DNA from: an uncultured Clostridia bacterium
Lineage (GTDB): Bacteria > Bacillota > Clostridia > Christensenellales > CAG-314
Assembly: GCA_934281515.1 (NCBI GenBank)
Contig: CAKQXG010000003.1
Coordinates: forward strand, 1 to 47,076
Length of the DNA: 47,076 nt
Reading direction: 5' to 3'
Shown here: piece by piece, positions 7,641 to 16,327 of the stretch
Layout: every line of letters starts with the position of its first letter
Numbering within the stretch: position 1 is the first letter of the stretch
Position numbers and translations under genes: made by a program
The notes under the pieces: generated by a model
What the model was told of the DNA's origin: nothing
Database searches by the model: none
What the model saw: only the letters and a program-made list of their open reading frames with translations

Positions 7641-9473
7641 CTAAAAATTATTTACCGTTGCTATTTTTACAAATTCGTTTATGTAGCCGCCACGACGCTG
7701 AAAGTCGCTACCGTTACCGTAGTAGTCCAGCAACTCTTCCTCCAATTGGTCGATTTTGTTTAGTTTTCCCTCGCAGTAGTCAAGCAACATTTGCTTACAA
7801 TGCTCCACACGAGCAATCAAACCGCCGATTCGATAATCAAGTACTTCAAATCCGTTTTGTTTCTTTTCTTCGTCCCACATTCGTTTTGCCGCAACGTAAA
7901 ACACTTTAAGTCGCTCGATTGTTTGAGTATACTCGTTTTCTGCCAATGCACACAATGCGGTTTTATCGCAGCTTTTGTACAATTGTCTTGTCCTTATTCC
8001 CAGTGTTGCCTTGTATGTCAACACGTCGGCAAGGGCCTTGGCATACGCGAAGAAGGCGCCGCATCTGCCGTCAACATATCCTGCCAACAGACTCGAAATC
8101 CGTACATAGTCACCGCCGTCTGCAATAGCAACCGTCGTGTCCAACACACCTGCAAAACAATCGTTGTACAACAGATACTTGGCAGGACAAACAAGATCTT
8201 CCCCCGCAGTGCCTACTTTGTCAAGAGCTTCGGCCGCTTGAAACGCCGCATATGGTGCACCGCAAAAAGCAACGGTCTTGTCGTCAAGCATTTTTTCGTC
8301 GTCCGAGCCGTAGGCAATGTCCGCAATGGCAAACAACGACGGCAGCAATCCGCACATCGGACACTCCGTACCGTTATCTCCCCACATTGCAAAAAATGCG
8401 TTTTTTACACCTTGCGCTTTGCACGCAGCAACAGAAGCACGCGCACCCCGGATGGTAAAGGCATTGTTTGGCAAATTGCCTAGAAACGACCACAATGCGC
8501 CCGCAAACCACACATCTTGCGTAATAAGCTTGTGCTGAGCCAGGATTTTTTCAAAATGTTCTTTGTCTTTGCTGTAATAATCCCAATAGATAAGTCCTAC
8601 TTTTTGCGGAACGCTGTCGGACACTTTTTGCGGCAAACACTGTTTTTTGTCGTCATAGTAGCCGCCATATGCCAAACGATAGTACATATCCGACCACATA
8701 GAGCAGTTAAACCCGTACTTTGCCGCAATGGACAACACACGTCCGACGTGCCGTTGCATAAGCGATATTCGATCGACATCTCCGTGTAGCGCACGATACT
8801 TGCCATACCCCAGCATAAACGCCTCGTCCATGCCGATGTTTATGTTGCGTGAGGTAAAACACTCCGCAACGGTAGCAAACATTTTGTCGATAAGCGCATA
8901 CGTGCGTTCGTCGTCGACAAGCAAAATGTCGTTTACGTCATTAAGTTCGGCATAAGGTTTCCAACGAAAAATCGTGCCCAGATGCGCAAGCGTTTGTATA
9001 CAAGGAACAAGCTCCACTCCGAAACTTGCGGCGTAACTATCCAAGGCCTTTATGTCGGATTTGTCGTATGCGCCGCGCATATACCCGAAGTACGGTTCGC
9101 CGTCGATTTTGTACAAGTCCTCGGTGTACAACTGCAGAAGATTGTAGCCGGCAACAGCCATGTATCTTATCAATCGTTTGATTGCGTCTATGGTATAAAC
9201 GCCGTTGCGGGAGCAATCCAACATGACGCCGAGGCTGTTGAAAGCAAAAATTTCCGTTCCGCTTGTTTTACCTGCGGCAACGCACCCGATAGCTCGGAAC
9301 ACATACGACTTGTGCAGATATGTTATGTCAAGCACGTCGTCGCTGCACGAAAAGGCGTTTTTGTCGCCATGGTGAGCTACAACATTCCACGTAACGTTGT
9401 CGTCGCCACATGTCATAGCCGAAATCTCGTCAAGCTGCGTTTGCAACGACTGATTTGTAGAAATAAAAATCAT
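7641..9473 (-). CDS. GH20-like beta-N-acetylhexosaminidase (cytoplasmic)
   Basis: Predicted retaining exo-hexosaminidase acting on imported oligosaccharides; there is no signal peptide in the 610 residues. An N-terminal small domain (about 1-80) is followed by a TIM barrel. The barrel has GVMLDCSRNGVY (82-93), YNLLQLYTEDLY (110-121) and the catalytic Asp-Glu pair in NIGMDEA (Asp216, Glu217), consistent with substrate-assisted catalysis in GH20. The arrangement is most like the compact GcnA/Hex-type GH20 enzymes of Firmicutes. A helical C-terminal domain of about 200 residues follows the barrel. AGAGG five bases upstream supports the start. Its neighbours are a GH32-like enzyme (14 bp upstream) and xylB. 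Specificity for GlcNAc versus GalNAc cannot be read from the sequence. Confidence 0.78.
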   Translation of the reverse strand: MIFISTNQSLQTQLDEISAMTCGDDNVTWNVVAHHGDKNAFSCSDDVLDITYLHKSYVFRAIGCVAAGKTSGTEIFAFNSLGVMLDCSRNGVYTIDAIKRLIRYMAVAGYNLLQLYTEDLYKIDGEPYFGYMRGAYDKSDIKALDSYAASFGVELVPCIQTLAHLGTIFRWKPYAELNDVNDILLVDDERTYALIDKMFATVAECFTSRNINIGMDEAFMLGYGKYRALHGDVDRISLMQRHVGRVLSIAAKYGFNCSMWSDMYYRLAYGGYYDDKKQCLPQKVSDSVPQKVGLIYWDYYSKDKEHFEKILAQHKLITQDVWFAGALWSFLGNLPNNAFTIRGARASVAACKAQGVKNAFFAMWGDNGTECPMCGLLPSLFAIADIAYGSDDEKMLDDKTVAFCGAPYAAFQAAEALDKVGTAGEDLVCPAKYLLYNDCFAGVLDTTVAIADGGDYVRISSLLAGYVDGRCGAFFAYAKALADVLTYKATLGIRTRQLYKSCDKTALCALAENEYTQTIERLKVFYVAAKRMWDEEKKQNGFEVLDYRIGGLIARVEHCKQMLLDYCEGKLNKIDQLEEELLDYYGNGSDFQRRGGYINEFVKIATVNNF

Positions 9474-9487
9474 AAAAACCTCTGTAT

Positions 9488-11014
9488 TTACATCGATGTC
9501 GTAAAGGACAAGTCATACACGGTGGCTGTCGCCGAGTTGCCCGTTTGATTGCGACACTCCAATGTCACTTTGTCCGACTTTGTCGGAAAAACTTGCCTTG
9601 TCATCGCCTGCTTGTCGTTAGCAAACACTTCCACTACCGATCCGTCCACAAACACACGCAAACGAAGCGGCATATTCTCTTGCACGACCAACGGCGCAAC
9701 GTCCTTTACCTTGCGTCCCTTAGTTCCGCTGTGGGTAACGTCTACGACCAGTTGATTGGTAGCAAAATCGGCATAGATGTCGACAAAACTTCGTTTGCCG
9801 TAATAAATACGCAACCCTGCCTTACCTTTGCCGTCGGAAATAAAATTCATTTCCGCCTCCGTGTGCTGCGGCAATACGGGCGACAACGCCGAGTTTTTGT
9901 GCGCCGCCACGTCGCATGTACTTTGTCCCACACACAAACCGTCGAGTTCCTTCAAAGGAGCAATGCCCAACGTACCGTCGTCGGCAAGCCACACTTCTCG
10001 GGGCAACGCATGTATACCCGACCACCCCTTGGCAAGTTCCCTGTCAAGGTTGTCGTCCATGTTGTCGCGCAGCCAATTGAACACAATCAATCTGCCATCC
10101 TTGGCACGCACCGCCTCGGGCGCAAACAAGCAATTGTCAACAAAAGACATTCTGCCGTGCGATGTTGGCGTAAAGTACGCATTTTGAGTGTTAAAAGTAC
10201 CTAAGTAGTACTGTGTACCTCGGTTATGTGCCAAGAACAGCAATATGTCGGTGTCAGTGTCTTTTCCGTCTTTGTCGGGCAACACACCCAGGTACGGACA
10301 CATACAGTCCTCGGAAGCAGCAGTAAAAGCATTGCTTTTGTTCCGCTCGTACAGTCTGTGACAATACGTCCACTCCGTGAGATTGTCCGAACAGTACACA
10401 TCCGCAAAGTCGCCGAGATACTGCTGCGGAGCCGTCAGATCGTTGCGGAATTTGTCCAGCACAAGCAAGTTGCCGCAAGCAAAGTAGTACTTGCCGTCGG
10501 ACTTCCATATATTGCTCGGGTCTGCCGCAGCAAGCAGTTTGCCGTCGTCGGACAACGCAATGCCGTGTTCGGCACATCTTACCGCATAGCCGTCAAGCTT
10601 TGTCCATTTGTCGTACAAGGGCGGCTTGGCGGTGGCGATGCGAATACCGCCGTTGTTGTCGCCCTTGCCCAATGCCCAATATGCCACTATCGCAGTGCCG
10701 TCATCGTCAAGCAACACTCCGCCGCTGTAAATACCGCCGTCAGTTTCGTCGGGGAACAGCGCATCGGGCAAAAAACTCCAATGTAACAAATCGGCGCTTA
10801 CGGCATGCCCCCAACGATAGGAGTCCACACGAGATTCGTATACGTAAAACATGTGGTAACGTCCGCAAGCGTAAAACACGGCATTAGGGTCGGCAGGAAA
10901 GCCGAGGTCAAAAGGCACGCAAAAGTGGTAGCGTGGACGATACTTGTCGTTGCTTACCACATCTGCCAATTTGTGTGCCGAAATAATACTCTTTTCAATC
11001 TGTTTCTTGTTCAT
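9488..11014 (-). CDS. Divergent GH32-like glycosidase
   Basis: A 508-residue enzyme with a five-bladed propeller and C-terminal beta-sandwich, in the style of family GH32 (fructosidases; clan GH-J). The nucleophile region is FPADPNAVF (about residues 39-47, Asp42) rather than the usual WMNDPNG. A second Asp occurs in AADPSNIW (about 163-170), and the acid/base Glu is probably in SEDCMCP (about 234-240). The C-terminal strand LRVFVDGSVVEVFAN is characteristic of GH32. With no signal peptide it is cytoplasmic. I chose ATG 11014 over an in-frame TTG three codons upstream; its ribosome binding site is weak. It sits downstream of three large exported proteins and 14 bp before GH20. The divergent active-site loops make a fructan substrate uncertain. 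Confidence 0.75.
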   Translation of the reverse strand: MNKKQIEKSIISAHKLADVVSNDKYRPRYHFCVPFDLGFPADPNAVFYACGRYHMFYVYESRVDSYRWGHAVSADLLHWSFLPDALFPDETDGGIYSGGVLLDDDGTAIVAYWALGKGDNNGGIRIATAKPPLYDKWTKLDGYAVRCAEHGIALSDDGKLLAAADPSNIWKSDGKYYFACGNLLVLDKFRNDLTAPQQYLGDFADVYCSDNLTEWTYCHRLYERNKSNAFTAASEDCMCPYLGVLPDKDGKDTDTDILLFLAHNRGTQYYLGTFNTQNAYFTPTSHGRMSFVDNCLFAPEAVRAKDGRLIVFNWLRDNMDDNLDRELAKGWSGIHALPREVWLADDGTLGIAPLKELDGLCVGQSTCDVAAHKNSALSPVLPQHTEAEMNFISDGKGKAGLRIYYGKRSFVDIYADFATNQLVVDVTHSGTKGRKVKDVAPLVVQENMPLRLRVFVDGSVVEVFANDKQAMTRQVFPTKSDKVTLECRNQTGNSATATVYDLSFTTSM

Positions 11015-11146
11015 TTGTCGCAAAATTCTTTATACGTGCCACTTTTTTTACAATGTCACGTCCGACGGCGCAAGCCGACTTGCCACAAACTCCGATTTGT
11101 TTTGTCTGCAACAAGTCGACGTGCGTCCGACGCATCGTTTCTTCTG

Positions 11147-14100
11147 TTAAGCAAAGATAAATTGCGGATAGCCGTTGGCTAGATTCCAAACGGATTTATC
11201 CCAGTCAGCAAAATTGCAATCTTTCAACGCATCATACGACGCTACCGTCCTGACATCGGCACGCTCCTCGAAGGCAGTGCCGACGCTCGGATCGGCACCT
11301 ACAAGCATCATTGTAGATTCCGTAGTCGTCACGGCATAGCAACCGACAAGGTTTGCCTTGCTGTCCGCCGAGGCAAAGAACGTAGAACATTTGTCGCCCG
11401 AAATAACGTCGGCTTGCACAATGCAATTTTTGACGGTTGCCGTTTCGCCGACAAAGTATGCAATACCGCCGCACCACCAATGCCCGGCAAGATTACCTTG
11501 CACAAACACATTTTCCACTGTGCCGTACAACAAATCGGCAACAATGCCCGATTTGTTTACAGAAAGGAACGTAGTTCCGTCAATGTCATAGTAGGAAAAT
11601 GCGCAGTTTGTAAACGCAACGTTTTTGATGGTCGCCGTCATTGCAACCGTGCCGAAGAAGGAGTTGGCCGTGTCGCGTATTGTCAAGCCGTTTATCTTGT
11701 GATTACGCCCGTCAAACGTACCCTTGAACCCGTACACTGCGCCAAATTGTTCTCCCTTGGGCGCAACATACTTGACGCCCGTATAATCGAGGTCGGCAGT
11801 CAAAACATAGTACTTGTTCCAATCGGCGGGATTAGCCTGCGAAGCCGTCACTTCGGCGTTCCATTCGTCAACACTGTCGACAAGCCATGCCGCCAACACG
11901 TTTGCATTGTACACCGCTTTGTCCGTTACGATTTTGACAGCGTTTGCGCCGTAACCGATATCGGCATAACCGCCGATTGTCAGTTGTTTGCCGTTTTGCG
12001 TAAAGGCAAGCGCAAGTTCGCCGATTTTCACTTCGGTAACTGTCTTGCCATCCAACTCGTCCAACACAATGACGGTAGTTTCCTTGGATTTGTCCACATC
12101 GAATACTTGCTGCAAGTTTACCGAAGGCACGCTCGCCGTTGTAAATGTCTTTTCCGTCGTAACGGTAAAATCGAACACACATGTCGCCACAACGGTAAAC
12201 TCCACGTCGAACGCATCTGTCACAGTCACGACATTGCCTTCGATGGCGATGCCGTCCACGGGCGTTTTCAAACTATATTGGTATCCGAACGCACCTTTCA
12301 AAATCAATTTTCCGTCCACCTTGACGGCGTTGTCGTTTACAATGGCGTTGTCGACGTTTGCAGTAACGCAATCAATATATGCCGCAAATACAGGCATGCC
12401 GTCAACGTTAGTCCAGACGTCCGACCAACTGTCGTCAAATGTATGCTCTTTCATTTCGGCAAGAGTGGCAAACTTCTTCAGTTTGTCGTTTTCCGCACCT
12501 GCAACGGGGTTATCACCGCCCGAGCGGTACAGTTCCAACGCACCCACCGAGAAACAGTTAGTGAGTTTTGCACCATCGTAGACAAACGAAGCAAGCGCAA
12601 GGTTGCTGCCGGCAAACTCGCCATCATTGGCAGACTTGCTACCCGTAAGGTATACAATCGTATTTTCAATCGTGCCATACAAAGCACGAGCAACCGCCGC
12701 ACAGCGTTGTCCGCCTTGGTTGTTGACCTCTACAAACACATTACTAATCGTGCCGTAGCACAAATCGGACACAATCGCCGAAGCGTCGCCGGCTGAGATT
12801 GTGGCATTGGCAAAACCAACGTTTTTGACAACACCTGTTGTACCAAGCACGCCAAATATACCCCCGAACCAACTTCTGCCTTCGGCATCGGCAGCAATAG
12901 TAATACCCTTTACAACATGTCCTCTGCCGTCAAAGGTGCCGACAAATCCCGTTGTACCTCCCCAACCCGTGCAATGATTAAGTCCGCAGAAAGTCGCCAA
13001 CGTACCATTGTAATCGATGTCGGCAGCCAGTACAAAGTAGCCGTCCCACACACCGTCACCCTTTGTTGCAACGGTTGCAATGCTGTCAAAATCTGCCTTG
13101 TTTGCAATCGCCAACGTGACGATTTCGGCTTGGGCGGTCAGCTTTTCCGTTGTCGTACACACTTCGATTGCATGCACTCCGAACGCCGGATCGGCAAGAT
13201 TTTTAAGCACGATTCCTTGTTGAGTGTTTTCAAATTCCACTGCGACGTCGTCGATTTTTACCGACGTTGCAACGCCGTCGATACCTTCGATAAGGCATGT
13301 TTCCCTGCCCGTTTCCAACATAATTGTCTTATTTAGCTGCACTTCGGGCAATTCCACAGACACCAGAATTTCCACCTTGTATTCCACGCCGCCATGCGTA
13401 TAAACGCAACTTACGGTAGCCGTACCAACGCCCTTTGCAACAAGCTTGCCTTGTTCGGCATTGTACTCCACAACCGCTTTGTCGGCTTCGGCAACCGTAA
13501 CGTCGACTACGGCGTCGCTTACGGCATTGCCGTCAGCCTCCACCTTAAACACAGGAGCAAAACTTGTTGTTTTGTCGCCGTTATAGCCGTCGGGTGTAGC
13601 AGTAACAAGGTTTAGAATATATTTATTGTCCCTTAACGTCAAATTGTCGACTGAGAGCGACACATCGTTTTTGACTGTAACTTTTACGTCAGCGGTAAGC
13701 GTTTCACCCAGATGCCTTGTCGATACGGTGACCATTGTGTTGCCTGCCGTCAATCCCTTGACCGTAGCCGTTGCTCCGTTTGGTGACACGCTGCACACGG
13801 CGCCGTCAACCACCGTCCAGGAGTAGACAAGTCCGTCAACCTTTGCGCCCTTGTATTCGACAGCAGCACTGACATCGGCAACTTTGCCTACAAGCAAATC
13901 CAGCGAAGCATAATCGATTGACAAGGTGCCTACAATGCTCGGCCTTGTAACCGTAACTTCGCAAGTTGCAACAACTTCGCCGACGGTTGCTTTGACAACT
14001 GTCTTACCAACCTTTACGCCGACAATTTTGCCGTCGGATACCGTGGCAACGCTTTGGTCGTCGCTTGTCCACACAACGGCTTGGTCGCTTCCCGTTACCG

Positions 14101-14257
14101 TTGCCGAAAGCGTCGCTTCACCGCCGACTTCCACTGTAACGGCGGACTTGTCCAACGTAACGTCAACATTTGCCCTGTCGTTGTCGCATGCCGCAAACAC
14201 TGCGCAAGTGAACACCAGCAATAAAGCAACGATTGCCAATAGTTTTTTGTTTTTCAT
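11147..14257 (-). CDS. Large surface lipoprotein with Big2 domains and duplicated solenoid module
   Basis: An exported 1036-residue lipoprotein with a signal peptide ending in Cys24 (AVFAAC). Residues about 26-105 form a Big2-type Ig-like domain (VTLDKSAVTVEVGGEATLSA), and two more Ig-like domains follow to about 305. The remaining 730 residues are a tandem duplication of roughly 350 residues. Each copy has an Ig-like lead, a YFVLAADIDY/YYVLTADLDY strand, GTFDGRGHVVKGITI/GTFDGRNHKINGLTI, a GLUG-like beta-solenoid, and a closing segment ending in W..V.GMPVF or W.LANGYPQF. Such architectures are usual for cell-surface adhesion or glycan-binding proteins; no catalytic motif is visible. AAGGAG lies six bases before the ATG and supports this start over an upstream in-frame one. 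Its position within the importer operon suggests a capture or scaffold role, which is inferred. Confidence 0.75.
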   Translation of the reverse strand: MKNKKLLAIVALLLVFTCAVFAACDNDRANVDVTLDKSAVTVEVGGEATLSATVTGSDQAVVWTSDDQSVATVSDGKIVGVKVGKTVVKATVGEVVATCEVTVTRPSIVGTLSIDYASLDLLVGKVADVSAAVEYKGAKVDGLVYSWTVVDGAVCSVSPNGATATVKGLTAGNTMVTVSTRHLGETLTADVKVTVKNDVSLSVDNLTLRDNKYILNLVTATPDGYNGDKTTSFAPVFKVEADGNAVSDAVVDVTVAEADKAVVEYNAEQGKLVAKGVGTATVSCVYTHGGVEYKVEILVSVELPEVQLNKTIMLETGRETCLIEGIDGVATSVKIDDVAVEFENTQQGIVLKNLADPAFGVHAIEVCTTTEKLTAQAEIVTLAIANKADFDSIATVATKGDGVWDGYFVLAADIDYNGTLATFCGLNHCTGWGGTTGFVGTFDGRGHVVKGITIAADAEGRSWFGGIFGVLGTTGVVKNVGFANATISAGDASAIVSDLCYGTISNVFVEVNNQGGQRCAAVARALYGTIENTIVYLTGSKSANDGEFAGSNLALASFVYDGAKLTNCFSVGALELYRSGGDNPVAGAENDKLKKFATLAEMKEHTFDDSWSDVWTNVDGMPVFAAYIDCVTANVDNAIVNDNAVKVDGKLILKGAFGYQYSLKTPVDGIAIEGNVVTVTDAFDVEFTVVATCVFDFTVTTEKTFTTASVPSVNLQQVFDVDKSKETTVIVLDELDGKTVTEVKIGELALAFTQNGKQLTIGGYADIGYGANAVKIVTDKAVYNANVLAAWLVDSVDEWNAEVTASQANPADWNKYYVLTADLDYTGVKYVAPKGEQFGAVYGFKGTFDGRNHKINGLTIRDTANSFFGTVAMTATIKNVAFTNCAFSYYDIDGTTFLSVNKSGIVADLLYGTVENVFVQGNLAGHWWCGGIAYFVGETATVKNCIVQADVISGDKCSTFFASADSKANLVGCYAVTTTESTMMLVGADPSVGTAFEERADVRTVASYDALKDCNFADWDKSVWNLANGYPQFIFA

Positions 14258-14273
14258 GGTTTTCTCCTTTTTA

Positions 14274-14287
14274 CGGGTTTGTACCCG
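14274..14287 (-). other. Small hairpin ahead of the Big2 lipoprotein leader
   Basis: CGGGT (14274-14278) and ACCCG (14283-14287) form a 5-bp stem with a 4-base loop just upstream of the AAGGAG of the 1036-aa lipoprotein gene, in a 135-bp gap that interrupts an otherwise overlapping gene array. There is no T-run on the coding strand, so it is unlikely to terminate; it could affect translation or mRNA stability. Confidence 0.3.
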
Positions 14288-14392
14288 AAATTTTACGTTT
14301 TTCTTTTGCAAAACCTACCACCCGAAAGTCGTTTAACGCAGTCCAAATCGACTTGACGGCGTAAAAATTGTTCTGCAGAGGTTGGCTCGCAC

Positions 14393-16327
14393 TTACTGCA
14401 AACCCCAACTTTGGAATATAGTCGACAACGACACTTGTTCGGCGTACATATCCACGCCCAACCGCAAGCAGTCGTTGCGAAATGCAGCACGCTCGTCCAC
14501 CAGCTGTTGAGCGCTGAAACGCCCCGAATACAATTCTAGGCGCATATATCTGACAGCAATACTCTCTATGCGTATACGGTCGGCAATTTTGCGGTACAGT
14601 TGCGGATCACTTTGCTTGTAAACCTCCGCGGCGGCGTAGGCTCGGTCAATCAGTTCGATCCAACCGTCCAGCATAGCTTTGGTAAAAAACTTTTGTTGAT
14701 TTACGTTGTAATAGATGCCGCCTTCCATTGCGCCGTCGGACAGTTGCTCCATACGGTAGGTGATTTGGTCGTACAGTTGCCGCATAGTCTCTGCCGCCGC
14801 GCCGAAGTAACCGTCAAAGTACTCGTCAAGCAACTTGTTGTAGTCTAGGTTGACGTTCCAGGCAAGTTTGGCACCAATCCACGCCTTTAAGCGATGGAAA
14901 CCCGTCTTTACCTTTTGATCCCATTGATTTTGATCAAAGATAAACTCAGCGCCGCACTCTGCCACAGTCTTGTAGCGGTCGCTCATTGTAAGCAAACTGT
15001 TGTAGGGGTACAGATAGTGAGAAAAGTTGGTTTGATACAACCACACAAACAACTTGTTGCAAATAGACTTCCATGCAAGCATGTTGCGGTACTCGGCAGT
15101 GTTGTAGGTTTCGTTGAAAGGCTTGGTGTAGTCGGCGTTGATCGGCGCATAAAACACGGCCACGTTCTTGCCGCAACGCACACTTTTGTCGATGGCTGTC
15201 CACTCGCCGCCTTGTTGCACGGCAGGTGCCTTTTCGGTGCGCATGTAAGCAAATATACAAACGGTGATTTGCCTGTCGCCCATGCCGATATCGGTCAATT
15301 TTTGTTGCACTACGTCGGACAATCCGTTGACAAACTTTACCATTACCGCCGCATTGGTGCCGTATTCTCCTAGTTGTTTGGCGCACTCGTTGCAGTCGCA
15401 CCAGGTGTCGCCGTCGCTTTGTTGAAATGTCACGCAATTTGCGTCGCTTGTTTTTGCAGCTTCTACGATAAGGTCTGCGGCATAGTCCTGCATTTGGCGT
15501 ACACGCTCGGCATTGCCGTGCGCAGTGTAGCACAGCTGCGTTTTGTTACTATTAAACCAATCGGCATAATCGCTGTCGTTCAACACCTCGTCGAAGTAGT
15601 ACAAACTGTTGTGGTACAACGTACCCTTGACGTACAAAAACACGTCGTCGGTGCAGTTGTAGCCCAGCCTGCGGCGGTATGCCTCGTCGCCGTCGATACG
15701 TCTGTCAACGTCGCCGACACGATACTCTATGTCCGGCACTTCGGTAACGTCGAGATTTACAAGTTCGATGTCGCCGACGCTCAGCTTTGTTTCGTCGGGC
15801 GCATACACCTCGAAACCTACAAGCTTACGCAACAACCCGTACACACCATTAAGTACGCCCAAGTCAGTACCGACGACATAAATATTTTTGCCTACCGTGA
15901 CAAGTCGATAGCCGTTTGTACCCAATTTGACATTAGTAGAGGCTACGTCGGTTGCCGCAACGGCCGTACTGCCGAGCGAAATGTAATTTTTGCCGTCGGC
16001 GCGTTGACTTTCGGTAACAATGGGAAAATCCGTGCCGCTGCTTTGCGCCAAAAACAACGACAACTCCGATGCGGCAGTCCACATATAAGCCGACTGTTCG
16101 TAGTCGTCGGGTATTACTATTTGGTAGTCGGTAACGTTGTTACGCACAATGTATTTGTCCGTCGGTGAGGAATTGTCGATATGCACGCCGTTGTAATCGT
16201 CCGCTTGCGGCACGGAAACGGGGTTTTTCACTCCGCCGTCACCATTCTTTTGGCAACCTGCCGCGCACAAAAAACAAAGCACAAATACAAGCGCAACGCA
16301 AAAAACACCGATTATTTTTTTGCTCAT
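14393..16327 (-). CDS. DUF4838-type surface lipoprotein (glycosidase-like)
   Basis: A 644-residue exported lipoprotein: the signal peptide ends in a lipobox AAGC with Cys25. An N-terminal alpha/beta domain (about 55-190, ending in GVYGLLRKLVGFEVYAP) resembles the non-catalytic N-domain seen in GH67/GH20-type enzymes. It is followed by a TIM-barrel-like region with FQQSDGDTWCDCNECAKQ near 300-317, characteristic of the DUF4838 family, and a helical C-terminal region. DUF4838 proteins cluster with carbohydrate genes and are suspected glycoside hydrolases, but their activity is not established. The start codon overlaps the stop of the 966-aa gene (ATGA), preceded by a strong GGAGGTGA. Surface position plus importer context suggest it processes or binds the glycan before uptake. 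Confidence 0.82.
   Translation of the reverse strand: MSKKIIGVFCVALVFVLCFLCAAGCQKNGDGGVKNPVSVPQADDYNGVHIDNSSPTDKYIVRNNVTDYQIVIPDDYEQSAYMWTAASELSLFLAQSSGTDFPIVTESQRADGKNYISLGSTAVAATDVASTNVKLGTNGYRLVTVGKNIYVVGTDLGVLNGVYGLLRKLVGFEVYAPDETKLSVGDIELVNLDVTEVPDIEYRVGDVDRRIDGDEAYRRRLGYNCTDDVFLYVKGTLYHNSLYYFDEVLNDSDYADWFNSNKTQLCYTAHGNAERVRQMQDYAADLIVEAAKTSDANCVTFQQSDGDTWCDCNECAKQLGEYGTNAAVMVKFVNGLSDVVQQKLTDIGMGDRQITVCIFAYMRTEKAPAVQQGGEWTAIDKSVRCGKNVAVFYAPINADYTKPFNETYNTAEYRNMLAWKSICNKLFVWLYQTNFSHYLYPYNSLLTMSDRYKTVAECGAEFIFDQNQWDQKVKTGFHRLKAWIGAKLAWNVNLDYNKLLDEYFDGYFGAAAETMRQLYDQITYRMEQLSDGAMEGGIYYNVNQQKFFTKAMLDGWIELIDRAYAAAEVYKQSDPQLYRKIADRIRIESIAVRYMRLELYSGRFSAQQLVDERAAFRNDCLRLGVDMYAEQVSLSTIFQSWGLQ

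Noticed and set aside
11414..12796. 460-codon open frame on the plus strand
   Set aside because: Antisense to the Big2 lipoprotein, whose domains and signal peptide are clear; the plus-strand translation looks like no protein family.
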